A DNA stretch of 64,000 nt, from positions 62,001-126,000 of the forward strand of contig NZ_FXBB01000002.1 of NCBI RefSeq assembly GCF_900177735.1, given 5' to 3'. The notes beneath the pieces are model-generated. The model worked only from the letters and a program-made list of their open reading frames with translations. It was not told the origin of the DNA and did no database searches. Positions 43,065 through 51,823 of the stretch are shown here, in pieces (position 1 is the first letter of the stretch; the number at the start of each line of letters is the position of its first letter). The position numbers were made by a program, and so were the translations under genes. The stretch comes from Dethiosulfovibrio salsuginis. GTDB taxonomy: Bacteria; Synergistota; Synergistia; Synergistales; Dethiosulfovibrionaceae.

Positions 43065-43155
43065 CCGTTCCTTTCCGCTCGATTAGGCTTGATATAAAAT
43101 CCACCGGACTGAGAAGGAATCTCCAGCCCCCTTTGAAACACCCTGACCTTACTAC

Positions 43156-44274
43156 TTATTTTCTACCGGCCTTCCAGCTGAAGCCGAAGCGGTAGTGTTC
43201 GTCACAAGGTTTATGGTTATCGAAGTAGAGCTCCTGCTTGCTGAGCTCCAGACCACTCCCCTGGTTCTCGAAGAGCCCTACGGCACAGAACTTCTTTCCC
43301 GACTCGGGGTTATCCAGTTTTATGGTTATCTCCTCAGAGCCGGTGTTTATGGTGAGCCTGCCGTTGACCTCGGAGAACCGGGCTGTTCCCTCGTAGATAA
43401 AGGCGAAGATCAGGACCCTCTTTAGCACCTCCGGCCGAAATATGGTCATGTTCTCCCCGTCGCTGGAGGAACCGCTTCTGTCGTCTTTATCGAGGAGGAT
43501 AAAGGGAGAGTCCGATTCGGACCCTAAATATCCCCCAAGGGGCTGTATGACCCCTTTATGGCCGTCTTTCATCTCGAACATACAGCCAAGGTCCAGGTCG
43601 ACCTCCCCGCTACCTCCGCCGAGAAGGGAGGAGAAGAATCCCTTCTTAGGCTGTTGGTCGGTGCCCTTGCTGTCCCAGTTTAGGTTTATCCTTATCCTCT
43701 GGCCCTCTTTTTTCTCCAGAGAGAGGAGCTTTTTCTCTCCCCTTTTCTCCAGGGTTATCTTGCTGAGTGAGACCGACGACGCAGAGGGAGTTGGAGCGAC
43801 AGGAGGTTCGGGAAAAGCCAGGTCCGGCAATCCGTAAAATCCAGCGAGAGATCCAAAGCCCTTAGGGAATCCCTGGGCCTCCACGGAGAAACGCCACTTG
43901 CCCGATTTTCGGTATATCTCCAGCAAAACTCCGTCTTTAGCCCCCTCCAGATCGGCCCCTAGATCGCAGGTATCGGAGAAAGAACCGCAGTCCACCTTCA
44001 TAGAACAGGCTGAGGAAATTTGGGGGGACCGATAGGCCAGGGCGATCCTGTCCACAGAAGGAGGAACCGACGAAAGGGACAGGGATACCGCCCCCTCTCC
44101 CTTAAGGTCTAAAAAACCGGGGAAAGGGTTGTTCCAGGATAGGGCGACTTTATCCGGTCCCGAGGCTTTGGAGTTTTCGTCCAGCAGGAAACAGACCATA
44201 TCGGCCTTAACGCCCAAGAGGGAGACACGAACCGTGTCTCCCTCCAGTACCTGCCTCTGTCCTTTTACCAGCAT
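43156..44274 (-). CDS. TerA/TerF-like protein with two TerD-type domains
   Basis: A 372-residue protein whose halves each resemble TerD domains: the first (1-160) has IALAYRS...VDCGSFS and IYRKSGKWRFSVEAQGF, the second (about 165-372) has INLNWDS, VDLDLGCMFE and EHYRFGFSWKAGRK. A Pro-Ser linker joins them. The arrangement is like TerA, the two-domain member of tellurite-resistance systems; TerD domains bind Ca2+. It lies 9 bases after the TerB-like gene and 91 before the Ca2+ ATPase. No membrane segment. Confidence 0.82.
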   Translation of the reverse strand: MLVKGQRQVLEGDTVRVSLLGVKADMVCFLLDENSKASGPDKVALSWNNPFPGFLDLKGEGAVSLSLSSVPPSVDRIALAYRSPQISSACSMKVDCGSFSDTCDLGADLEGAKDGVLLEIYRKSGKWRFSVEAQGFPKGFGSLAGFYGLPDLAFPEPPVAPTPSASSVSLSKITLEKRGEKKLLSLEKKEGQRIRINLNWDSKGTDQQPKKGFFSSLLGGGSGEVDLDLGCMFEMKDGHKGVIQPLGGYLGSESDSPFILLDKDDRSGSSSDGENMTIFRPEVLKRVLIFAFIYEGTARFSEVNGRLTINTGSEEITIKLDNPESGKKFCAVGLFENQGSGLELSKQELYFDNHKPCDEHYRFGFSWKAGRK

Positions 44275-44283
44275 AGGCCGATC

Positions 44284-44682
44284 CTACTGGACCAGGCTAT
44301 CCAGTTTCGACTTGAGCTCAGGGCTTATGGAACTGGCCTTCTCCGACAGGGCGAGAAGCACGGCCTTCTCTACGTCGTCCAGTTTTCCGTCCCCTTCGAT
44401 CATGGCGACAAGCCACTTGCCCTCGTCGTCGTCGACGGAGCCCGGGCTTTTCTCGTCGTCCAGGAGGTAACTGACTATGGCCTCCACCATGAGATCCTTC
44501 CACTGAGGGCAGTTGGCCTTACCGGATACTGCGTCGTTGAGGGAGAACAGGAACTCAGCCTCCTCTTTATCGATAACTCCGTCCTCGAAGATGACTTCCT
44601 TTATACGAGCCACTTCCTGCTCGTCAATTACTCCATCCGCCAATATCTCATCGGCGAAGGCCTTCAGATCGACTTTTGACAT
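44284..44682 (-). CDS. TerB-like metal-binding helical protein
   Basis: A 132-residue acidic helical protein. Repeated acidic loops (ILADGVIDEQE, VIFEDGVIDKEE, IEGDGKLDDVEK) look like TerB-type calcium or metal loops. The start is ATG 44682, with AAAGGAGG 9 bases upstream; a longer ORF further upstream would read antisense-like into terD and lacks support. It lies 14 bases after terD. Function within Ter systems is a presumed metal-dependent adaptor. Confidence 0.82.
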   Translation of the reverse strand: MSKVDLKAFADEILADGVIDEQEVARIKEVIFEDGVIDKEEAEFLFSLNDAVSGKANCPQWKDLMVEAIVSYLLDDEKSPGSVDDDEGKWLVAMIEGDGKLDDVEKAVLLALSEKASSISPELKSKLDSLVQ

Positions 44683-44696
44683 ATTCGTTACCTCCT

Positions 44697-45272
44697 TTAA
44701 ACGTTCACGCCGTAGTTTCTGGCGAGAGGGGCGAGTCCGCCAGCGTAACCCTGACCGACTGCTCTGAACTTCCACTCCGCTCCGTGACGATAGACCTCGC
44801 CAAAGGTCATGGCGGTATCGGTGCTGGCGTCCTCGGAGAGGTCAAATCTAGCTATCTCGACGTTGTTAGTCTTGTTGACTATGCGGATAAAGGCGTTCCT
44901 GACCATGCCGAAGTTCTGCTTTCTAGTCTCCGCCTCGTGGATGGTTACGGTGAAGGCGAGTTTCTGGACGTCTCCGGGGACGAGATCCAGCTTTACGATC
45001 AGCGACTCGTCGTCTCCCTCCCCCTCGCCGGTGAGATTATCGCCGGTGTGCTCCACCGAGCCACAGCTTGACTTCAGGTTGTTGTAGAAGATAAAATCAC
45101 TGTCTACTCTGACTTTATCTCCCTCTTTGAGCATAAAACAGGATGCGTCGAGGTCGAAATCGGCACCGTCGGTGGCCCTGGCGTCCCAGCCAAGTCCTAC
45201 GGTAATTTCTTTGAGGCCAGGGGCCTCTTTCGAGAGGGATACGTTGCCGCCTTTGCTTAGGGATATTGCCAT
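44697..45272 (-). CDS. terD: TerD-family stress protein
   Basis: A single-domain TerD of 191 residues. Family signatures are [36 protein letters not shown] (Ca2+-binding acidic strand), FIFYNN and [10 protein letters not shown]. The ATG at 45272 has TGGAGGT 9 bases upstream; a GTG 4 codons earlier overlaps that site and is rejected. TerD proteins bind Ca2+ and respond to tellurite, oxidative or phage stress in characterised systems. Second gene of the cluster, after the AIM24-like gene. Confidence 0.93.
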   Translation of the reverse strand: MAISLSKGGNVSLSKEAPGLKEITVGLGWDARATDGADFDLDASCFMLKEGDKVRVDSDFIFYNNLKSSCGSVEHTGDNLTGEGEGDDESLIVKLDLVPGDVQKLAFTVTIHEAETRKQNFGMVRNAFIRIVNKTNNVEIARFDLSEDASTDTAMTFGEVYRHGAEWKFRAVGQGYAGGLAPLARNYGVNV

Positions 45273-45308
45273 ATTAAAATGCACCTCCAGTTATTTTTTT
45301 ACAGCTCG

Positions 45309-46010
45309 CTACCTTTTAGCGGGAAGGAGAGGCCCCACCCACTGTCCGAACACCTGAGGGTTCCGTGTCTGGATAAGGATATTGCCCGGCCCTCTGAACC
45401 GGCAGACCAGCCCTTCACCGGAGGTAAAGGAGGAGATCCAGCCCGATGAGGACGCTTTTTCGATCCGGTAGTCCATGTGCTCCGGCCAGGCCACAAGATG
45501 TTTGTTGTCTATAATTATCTCCTGTCCCTGCTCCAGGGAGACAAGGTGTATCGCTCCGAAGGACTCCAGGAAGAGGACCCCAGTCCCCTGAGCCTTCAGA
45601 ACGAAAAACCCCTCTCCGCTGAAGAGACCTTTGCTGAGGTTCTGGCAGGTGGTGCTTATATCGACGCCCTCGGTGGACGCTAGGAAGCCGCCCTTTTGAA
45701 CCAGATAGGGAGTTCCGTCCATCTCCAGATCCGCTATGTCTCCAGGGCACTCAGGGGCAAAACATACCTTGCCGTCCCCTCTCGCCGCCGTAACCATCTG
45801 GAAAAAGAACGATTCTCCCGATAGCATCCTTCCGAGCGCCCCCAACATACCTCCGCTGAGGCTACCTTTGACGTCCATAGTGGTATCCATGTAGACCATG
45901 GCGTCGGACTGGGCCTTTATGGTCTGACCTGCTTTGAGATCCATAAGGAGCATTGGGAAAGCCCCTCCTCTATGGAGTATCTCGTAGGATAAACCTGAAT
46001 GGTGCTCCAT
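45309..46010 (-). CDS. AIM24/TIGR00266-family protein
   Basis: A 233-residue all-beta protein of the AIM24 (DUF124, TIGR00266) family, often found beside TerD genes. Signatures are FPMLLMDLKAGQTIKAQS, GMLGALGRMLSGESFFF and GEGFFVLKAQGTG, with a GVDIS turn. Family function is poorly known; it adopts a beta-roll fold and is encoded in stress clusters. First gene of the seven-gene minus-strand Ter set (45309 down to 39197); gaps between genes are short throughout. Confidence 0.87.
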   Translation of the reverse strand: MEHHSGLSYEILHRGGAFPMLLMDLKAGQTIKAQSDAMVYMDTTMDVKGSLSGGMLGALGRMLSGESFFFQMVTAARGDGKVCFAPECPGDIADLEMDGTPYLVQKGGFLASTEGVDISTTCQNLSKGLFSGEGFFVLKAQGTGVLFLESFGAIHLVSLEQGQEIIIDNKHLVAWPEHMDYRIEKASSSGWISSFTSGEGLVCRFRGPGNILIQTRNPQVFGQWVGPLLPAKR

Positions 46011-46150
46011 ATCATCACCTCTACACTCTAAAGGATTATCGGATTCTTCACCGTCCTGGATTAGTATGACACAAACACTCCGGCCTAAGCAAGGGCAAAT
46101 ATGCTATAAGAAGGTTGTGCTATTCAACTCAGGTAGAGAACCTCTCGTTC

Positions 46151-46159
46151 TGGTATACT
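46151..46159 (+). promoter_or_regulatory. Extended -10 promoter for the 92-aa/Sel1 pair
   Basis: TGGTATACT (TGn plus TATACT) lies in the 260-base gap between the divergent Ter cluster and the 92-aa gene, about 110 bases before its ATG. The leader is long and no other signal is recognised in it. Confidence 0.4.
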
Positions 46160-46270
46160 TAGCCAAAGGGAAAACGGACTTTAGTCCTCTTACGGTGATC
46201 CTTTGCGCTCTTACGATAGAGGCTTAGGAACCATAGTGGGGATAGCTATTCAGAAAGGATCGAAGTCTAA

Positions 46271-46549
46271 ATGGAAAATATCGCCGACGTAATCAACGCC
46301 CAGATAGAGACTATCTTCAAAGACAAGGGATACCGTCCCTGCACCACCCCTGACGGCAAAATCTTAGTCGTAGATCAGGACTTCACGACCCACTATAAAC
46401 TGGACATCTCCTTCAACAACAGCGACTTCAGCTGTATCGTCCTCAGGAGAAAGAACGGCTCTTTAGGGGATCTGAAAAACTTCAACGTCCCCTGGACGAG
46501 CGGAAAGGAGATCAGAGAGTTTCTCCAGTATCTGATCTCTATGGAATGA
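46271..46549 (+). CDS. Hypothetical 92-residue protein
   Basis: Starts with ATG preceded by AGAAAGGATC (moderate ribosome site) and encodes a small alpha-beta protein: an N-terminal helix (INAQIETIFKDKGY), two to three strands (KLDISFNNSDFSCIVLRRK) and a C-terminal helix ending LQYLISME. No signal peptide or known motif. The gene is 9 bases upstream of the Sel1-repeat gene, so the two are likely co-transcribed. It may be a chaperone or partner for that exported protein; I do not recognise a family. Confidence 0.6.
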   Translation: MENIADVINAQIETIFKDKGYRPCTTPDGKILVVDQDFTTHYKLDISFNNSDFSCIVLRRKNGSLGDLKNFNVPWTSGKEIREFLQYLISME

Positions 46550-46558
46550 GGTTCTCTC

Positions 46559-49294
46559 ATGAACTATAAGCTGAAAAAATCCATATATTTGATAGTTTTT
46601 ATGGCTTTTTTTGTAGCAGGACAGGCCTCTGGAGACATGAGAAAGGCCGTCACCGCCTACAACGAGAAAAAATTTGACGAGGCCGCGGCCCTGCTGCTCC
46701 CGGAGGCAAAAAAAGGGACCGCCTTAGCCCAGAGTACGTTGGGGTATCTGTACGACCAGGGCAAAGGGGTATCTATGGATAAAGGCGAGGCCAGGAGATG
46801 GTACAAGGCCGCTGCGGAACAGGGAGATACAGGGGCCCAGTACAACCTAGGTCTGATGTGCCGAGACGGAGAAGGCGGCCCAGTGGACGTAGATCAGGCC
46901 GTAGGGTGGATAACCAAAGCGGCAAAAAAGGACCACGAGGCCGCCCAGCTAACCTTAGGGCTGATGCTCCTCAAGTCACAGGAGGAGAACCCTGAAAAAG
47001 CGTTAAAAGGGGTTGATTGGCTGAAAAAAGCGGCGGAAAAAGAGAACCCTTCGGCGCTCTACAACCTAGGAAGGGTCTTTCTCCATGGAGATCTGGTAGA
47101 GGAGGACCGCACAAAGGGCAGAGAACTGCTCCACAAGGCGGCTGAGAAGGGCCATATATACGCCCAGCTGGATCTAGGGCTCCTCCTGGAGGAAGAGGCA
47201 ACGTCCACAGCACAGGAGGCGGAATACTGGCTAAACCTCGCCTCTAAAGAAGGGTACGACGACGCCCAGCTATCCTACGGACTTTTCCTAATACGTCAGG
47301 AGAGGGAGGAAGAGGGAGCGGACTGGATCCGCCGTGCCGCAGAACGAGGTAACCCACAGGCCAGATACGTGATGGGACAGATGTGCCGACAGAAGGACGG
47401 CTCCCTTAAAGAAGCGGTCTCCTGGTACTCTTTGGCCGCTAGACAGGGACACGGACCGGCTCAGTACGCCCTGGCGGTCATGTACGAGGAGGGCCTAGGG
47501 GTCGATAGAGACCGATCTTTAGCGGCACTGTGGTACAAAAGGGCGGCGGATAAGGGAGTCGCCGAAGCCCAGTATTCTCTGGGAATTATGCTAAGAGACG
47601 GCGAACCACTTCCACAGGACGACGAGGAATCGCTGAGATGGATAACCGCCGCATCCGATCAGGGGCTACCGGAGGCCCAGTACACTTTGGGCGTCATGTA
47701 CAGAGATGGGGATGGTCTACCAAGAGACCCAGCCAAAGCCTTCGATCTTATAAGGGAAGCCTCCGAAACCGGATCTCCAGAGGCCCTTTCCTCTCTAGGG
47801 GTTATGTACCTACAGGGGATGGGCACCACGAGGGACGTAGAGGAAGCGATCAGCAACTTTGAGAAAGCCGGCCTTGCGGGATACGAACCAGCCCAGTACA
47901 ACTTAGGGCTCCTTTACGCCAGAGGCGAGGGAGTAGAGAGGGATATGGCCCGGGCGGCTATGTGGTTCAGAAAAGCGGCCCTTCAGGGCCACTCGGACGC
48001 CCAATGTAACCTGGGAGTTCAGTATTTCCAGGGCAACGGAGTCTTAAAATTGCCGAACTCGGCGGTCTCGTGGCTCTCTCGAGCGGCGGCCCAGGAGGAC
48101 CATCAGGCATTATTTAACTTAGGACTCATGTACGATGAAGGCATAGGGATACCTAGGGACAGGGAGAAGGCTATAGGCCTCTACGAAAGGTCCGCCAGAT
48201 TGGGCAACCTGGACAGTATTTACTCCCTCGGATGCCTTTACGCTGGAGACGACGGAGGCCCTGTCAGAGAGATACCTGCCTTAAACCTCCTACACAGAGG
48301 AGCTACTATGGGGGACAGAAAGGCGCAGCTGAGGCTCGGCATAGCCTACAGAGACGGCAGGCTCCTGACCCCCGATCCCTCCGAGGCGGCCAAATGGATC
48401 AGGGCTTCCGCATCTCAGGGATCTCCGTCGGCCCAGTTCGCCCTTGGAGGTCTGTATCTAAAGGGAGAAGGGGTTATCCTAAGCCGCCCTGCCGCCATCC
48501 GGTGGTTTTCCAAAGCGGCGGAGCAAGGACACGTCCAGGCCCAGTACAACCTGGCTCTCTGTCTCAAAGAGGAAAAAGAGGACGACCAGGCGGTGCTTAA
48601 GTGGCTAAAGATGGCCGCCGCCGCCGGTTACGCACCGGCCCAATGCGATCTAGGACTGGCCTACCTGGAAGGCCAGTGGGTGCCAAAGTGCGACGAACAG
48701 GCGTTAAAGTGGTTCTCTATGGCGGCAAAACAGTCGTACACCCCAGCCCAGTATAACCTGGGGGTTCTATACCACTACGGAGGAACTACTCTAGAGCCCA
48801 ATGAGGCGAAAGCCTCTAAGTGGCTTGACCAAGCGGCCCGCAACGGAAACGAAAAGGCCCATAAAATACTGAAGCAGATGACAGAGGAAGAAGATCAAGA
48901 AAAGCCCGACAGTCAGTCAATCCCATTGGCGGAGATCGTCGATATCCCCGTATCCAGCTCTCAGGGAGATATAACCCCCGATCTGCCGATCAAACCCAGT
49001 AAAGAAGAAACAGAATCGGGAGACCTTAAGGTCTCCCGATTCTGTTTCTTCTTTATATCGGCTCTCCAGAGATACTACTCTACCGAGATTGGCTTTGAGG
49101 ATTCCCAGAGACCGTGGATATTGCAGGAAGAGGTAGCTATAAGGGTGCCTGCCGCGGCGAGCTTGAGTCGGACGGTGCCGAAGGTATCGGTGAAAACCGG
49201 CCCCTCGTTGGCCCCTTTTACGGAAGCGCCGTGGCCGTCGAACCTGAGCTCCGCCACCTCATACACAAACTTGTCCCCTTCGGGCTTGAAGTAG
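46559..49294 (+). CDS. Exported Sel1-repeat protein; frame runs past its terminator without a stop
   Basis: A signal peptide (1-27) and about 22 tandem Sel1-like repeats of roughly 36 residues (pattern AQYNLGLMYxxGEGV...KAAEQGH), ending about residue 780, then a Pro/Ser-rich tail. Sel1 repeats form solenoids for protein-protein contact. The open frame passes straight through the palindromic terminator at 49000-49055 and continues antisense to the superoxide reductase gene until 49294. A TAA lies at 49000-49002 in another frame, so a recent frameshift or lost stop near the tail is likely; if transcription ends at the hairpin the mRNA has no stop codon. Probable true product ends near residue 815. 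Confidence 0.82.
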   Translation: MNYKLKKSIYLIVFMAFFVAGQASGDMRKAVTAYNEKKFDEAAALLLPEAKKGTALAQSTLGYLYDQGKGVSMDKGEARRWYKAAAEQGDTGAQYNLGLMCRDGEGGPVDVDQAVGWITKAAKKDHEAAQLTLGLMLLKSQEENPEKALKGVDWLKKAAEKENPSALYNLGRVFLHGDLVEEDRTKGRELLHKAAEKGHIYAQLDLGLLLEEEATSTAQEAEYWLNLASKEGYDDAQLSYGLFLIRQEREEEGADWIRRAAERGNPQARYVMGQMCRQKDGSLKEAVSWYSLAARQGHGPAQYALAVMYEEGLGVDRDRSLAALWYKRAADKGVAEAQYSLGIMLRDGEPLPQDDEESLRWITAASDQGLPEAQYTLGVMYRDGDGLPRDPAKAFDLIREASETGSPEALSSLGVMYLQGMGTTRDVEEAISNFEKAGLAGYEPAQYNLGLLYARGEGVERDMARAAMWFRKAALQGHSDAQCNLGVQYFQGNGVLKLPNSAVSWLSRAAAQEDHQALFNLGLMYDEGIGIPRDREKAIGLYERSARLGNLDSIYSLGCLYAGDDGGPVREIPALNLLHRGATMGDRKAQLRLGIAYRDGRLLTPDPSEAAKWIRASASQGSPSAQFALGGLYLKGEGVILSRPAAIRWFSKAAEQGHVQAQYNLALCLKEEKEDDQAVLKWLKMAAAAGYAPAQCDLGLAYLEGQWVPKCDEQALKWFSMAAKQSYTPAQYNLGVLYHYGGTTLEPNEAKASKWLDQAARNGNEKAHKILKQMTEEEDQEKPDSQSIPLAEIVDIPVSSSQGDITPDLPIKPSKEETESGDLKVSRFCFFFISALQRYYSTEIGFEDSQRPWILQEEVAIRVPAAASLSRTVPKVSVKTGPSLAPFTEAPWPSNLSSATSYTNLSPSGLK
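49000..49055. terminator. 56-bp perfect palindrome between convergent genes
   Basis: Perfect 28-bp arms meeting at TTAA, with A/T-rich ends and a GC core, like the palindrome at 33979-34036. It serves the Sel1 gene on the plus strand and the superoxide reductase gene on the minus strand. Confidence 0.85.
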
Positions 49295-49467
49295 AGCTTT
49301 ATCCAGCAGATATGGTGTTCTGTGGTGTTAGGATGAGCTATCTCTTTGCCCACCGAAAGGGTTACGTCGAAAAGCTCTCCGGCGGAGACCTTCTCAGGTG
49401 CCTCTATTACAGGAACGTGTTTCTCGCCTTTCCAATCCCCCGACTGAATCAATTCTCCGATTTTCAC
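49075..49467 (-). CDS. Superoxide reductase (neelaredoxin, class II)
   Basis: A 130-residue iron protein that reduces superoxide to peroxide in anaerobes. It lacks the N-terminal desulforedoxin domain, so class II. Active-site residues are visible: GEKHVPVIE (Glu, Lys and His near residue 16), EIAHPNTTEHH (His ligands near 45) and CNIHGLW (Cys and His near 115), giving the His4Cys centre. No rubredoxin gene is adjacent. The ATG is preceded by GAAGGAGG. Upstream lies a short MITE, so the promoter region is partly MITE-derived. Confidence 0.93.
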   Translation of the reverse strand: MKIGELIQSGDWKGEKHVPVIEAPEKVSAGELFDVTLSVGKEIAHPNTTEHHICWIKLYFKPEGDKFVYEVAELRFDGHGASVKGANEGPVFTDTFGTVRLKLAAAGTLIATSSCNIHGLWESSKPISVE

Positions 49468-49511
49468 GTCACATACCTCCTTCTTCTCAATGCGAAAATT
49501 AACCGCTATAG

Positions 49512-49599
49512 GGAATCTCTAAAAACTCACCTTCGAGTACCCTCGGAGAGATCGTTCCGTCGGAACGATCTCTCCGAGGATCATAGTTTCAGAGATACC
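49512..49599. mobile_element. MITE-like element, copy 3 (short, 88 bp)
   Basis: Ends GGAATCTCTAAAAACTCACC and AGAGATACC match the other copies, and the inner arms GAGAGATCGTTCCG/CGGAACGATCTCTC form a near-perfect hairpin. About 160 bp of the centre is missing, giving a foldback remnant. It lies between pbpC's end and the superoxide reductase start. No target duplication is visible. Confidence 0.85.
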
Positions 49600-49651
49600 T
49601 TGTCTCTATTATGAACTCAAAAGCGAGCAAATGCAAGTGTTTTTGTAGGAT

Positions 49652-51820
49652 TTATTTAGAGCTGCCCCAAGAGGACGCCGATATCCTGATCCAGTGGGAT
49701 CTTCCCGAACTATCCAAAGCCCCTATACGATGTTTTCCAGGGGAGAGGGTCCAGAAAAGGGGCTTTGACGGCTCTGACTCGCCTATGAACCTGCCCTCGA
49801 CGTACCACCACACCTTTCCCCTCGCCCCTTCTACAGAGAGGGGGACCCTGGGGGCCTCTCCCCAAGGGGGTATCACGTATACCGCCCCCTCCAGAGGGGA
49901 GACTATCCTGAAAGGAGGAAGTTTATCCTCTCCTAATCCATCGAGCTCCGGCGGCAAGACCGTTACGATCTCGCCACCTCTCCATCGATGTAAGGTGCAG
50001 GTAGAGGAGGGAGATACGCCGTCGATAAACCAGGCCTCCGTCCTGTGAGGGCAGGCGGAGTTAGGAGGAAGTCCCGACAGGGAACAGACGGTCCTCTGGG
50101 CCACTCCATCAGGGGCGGAGGGCATAGATCCCCCCAAAGCAGCCATGACCTCGACGAGCATCGGAACCGCCGCCGATAGGCCTACTAGCTCAGGATGGGG
50201 AGCACCTGTAGGGTCTCCCATCCACACCACCACCGTCCAGACCTCGTTCCATCCGATCGCCCAGGCGTCCCTCAAACCGTAGGAGGTTCCCGTCTTAAAG
50301 GCCATGGAGGCTTTTTCTCCCAGAAATCGTCTCGCCTCCTGGGATAGCCTGGAACGATCGGTCAATATAGATCCGGTTAGGTAGGAGCTCTCCGGTGAAA
50401 AGGGCGACTGGGCTGATTCTAACTCCTCTTGCTCCATAAACTTCAGGGGCCTGTAGCACCATGAAGCCAGAGTAAGATAGGCTTGAGCCATCTCGAGGGG
50501 AGAGACCTCGCAACCTCCTAGGATCAGGGAATCTCCGTAGTGAGCTCCATCTTCCTTAAGACCTTTAAAACCCAAATTTCTTAAACGGTGTAGAAATCTC
50601 TCAACCCCGACCATCCTCAGGGCCCTGACCGCCGGGACGTTGAGGGATTGGGCCAGTGCCTGGGCCATAGAGACGGGCCCCCGGTAGCGAAGATCGAAGT
50701 TTCTAGGAGCCCTTCCCGCCATGGAAAGAGGGGTGTCCGCCATGAGAGACGATGGGGAGAGAAGGCCGTCGTCCATGGCCATGGCGAACACAAAGGGCTT
50801 GAGGGCCGACCCTGGAGATCTGTTAGAGGACGCACAGTCCACCCACTCCCAAGGGGCAGGATCTCCAAAGCGACCGTTACCTACGTACCCTCTTATCGCC
50901 CCGGTCGAGTTCTCGACCACCACCGCCGAGGCGGTTATATCCCTCGGCAACTCCCTCAGCCCGAGATGGATTCTCCTGGACAAAGTGGCCTGTATACCTC
51001 TGTCCAGAGTGGATCGTCCCCCCTCCGGCCTACGGCTTAAAACCTGCGATACGAAAAGAAAGTTATCCCTAGGCAGAGAGATCCTTTCAGGCAGGGCCTC
51101 GGCCATAGAGAGAGCCCCCTGGGAGGGACTTATAATCCCTCTGGACACCAATCCCTGTATTATCCCATCCCTTCGAGCCTTAGCCCTCTCGGGGTATATA
51201 TCCGGCCTGTATCTGGTCGGTCCTTTAAGCATGGCGACCAACAAAGCGGCCTCCGAAAGGGACAGATCGGAGGGCCTCTTGCCCCACCATCCCAGGGCAC
51301 CTGCGGCGACCCCCTGAAGGTTGCCTCCGAAGGGAGCCTTGTTAAGGTAGGCCTCCAGCAGAGATCTCTTGTCCGAGGACCTCTCCAGCTGGACGGCCTG
51401 AAGAAACTCGATAAGCTTAGCGTAAAAGGACCTCTCCCTAGGTAAGGTCATCCTCACCAGCTGGCTGGTCAGAGTCGATCCTCCGGAGACGATTCTCCTG
51501 CGGTAGACGTTCTGGGCGGTGGCCCTGATAATCCCCAGCCAATCGACCCCTTTATGGCTCCAGAACCGTCTATCCTCCACCTCCACCAGAACCGTAGGAA
51601 GCCACTTCCCCATGAGGTCGAGGGATATAGGGATTGAGACCTGATCCTCGTCGTTAAGACCGACCCAGAGAGGGACATCCTCCCGGTCGATAACCCAGGG
51701 CGCAGGGGGTACGTAGAGGGCCTGACCGACAGGGAGAGGGGACACCACCCTGGATGCCCCCTCCCAAAGTATCGCCACAAGGGCGATAGTCAGAGCCCCA
51801 TAGAACAAGGCTTTTTTCAT
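49652..51820 (-). CDS. pbpC: Penicillin-binding protein 1C (bifunctional peptidoglycan synthase)
   Basis: A 722-residue class A PBP. N-terminal membrane anchor (residues 5-22), glycosyltransferase domain with EVEDRRFWSHKGVDW and GGSTLTSQLVRM (around 85-130), transpeptidase domain with SALKP (active Ser near 338), later KTGTSYG (around 530), and a C-terminal BiPBP_C-type domain (about 640-722). The SxxK and KTG motifs are intact. It lies 4 bases before the alpha-2-macroglobulin stop on the same strand, the classic pairing of PBP1C with a bacterial macroglobulin thought to guard the periplasm against proteases. Confidence 0.93.
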   Translation of the reverse strand: MKKALFYGALTIALVAILWEGASRVVSPLPVGQALYVPPAPWVIDREDVPLWVGLNDEDQVSIPISLDLMGKWLPTVLVEVEDRRFWSHKGVDWLGIIRATAQNVYRRRIVSGGSTLTSQLVRMTLPRERSFYAKLIEFLQAVQLERSSDKRSLLEAYLNKAPFGGNLQGVAAGALGWWGKRPSDLSLSEAALLVAMLKGPTRYRPDIYPERAKARRDGIIQGLVSRGIISPSQGALSMAEALPERISLPRDNFLFVSQVLSRRPEGGRSTLDRGIQATLSRRIHLGLRELPRDITASAVVVENSTGAIRGYVGNGRFGDPAPWEWVDCASSNRSPGSALKPFVFAMAMDDGLLSPSSLMADTPLSMAGRAPRNFDLRYRGPVSMAQALAQSLNVPAVRALRMVGVERFLHRLRNLGFKGLKEDGAHYGDSLILGGCEVSPLEMAQAYLTLASWCYRPLKFMEQEELESAQSPFSPESSYLTGSILTDRSRLSQEARRFLGEKASMAFKTGTSYGLRDAWAIGWNEVWTVVVWMGDPTGAPHPELVGLSAAVPMLVEVMAALGGSMPSAPDGVAQRTVCSLSGLPPNSACPHRTEAWFIDGVSPSSTCTLHRWRGGEIVTVLPPELDGLGEDKLPPFRIVSPLEGAVYVIPPWGEAPRVPLSVEGARGKVWWYVEGRFIGESEPSKPLFWTLSPGKHRIGALDSSGRSHWIRISASSWGSSK

Positions 51821-51823
51821 TGC

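Noticed and set aside
44683-44775. N-terminal extension of the TerB-like protein
   Set aside because: The longer frame overlaps terD and its added residues are Arg/Ser-rich shadow; AAAGGAGG clearly serves ATG 44682.
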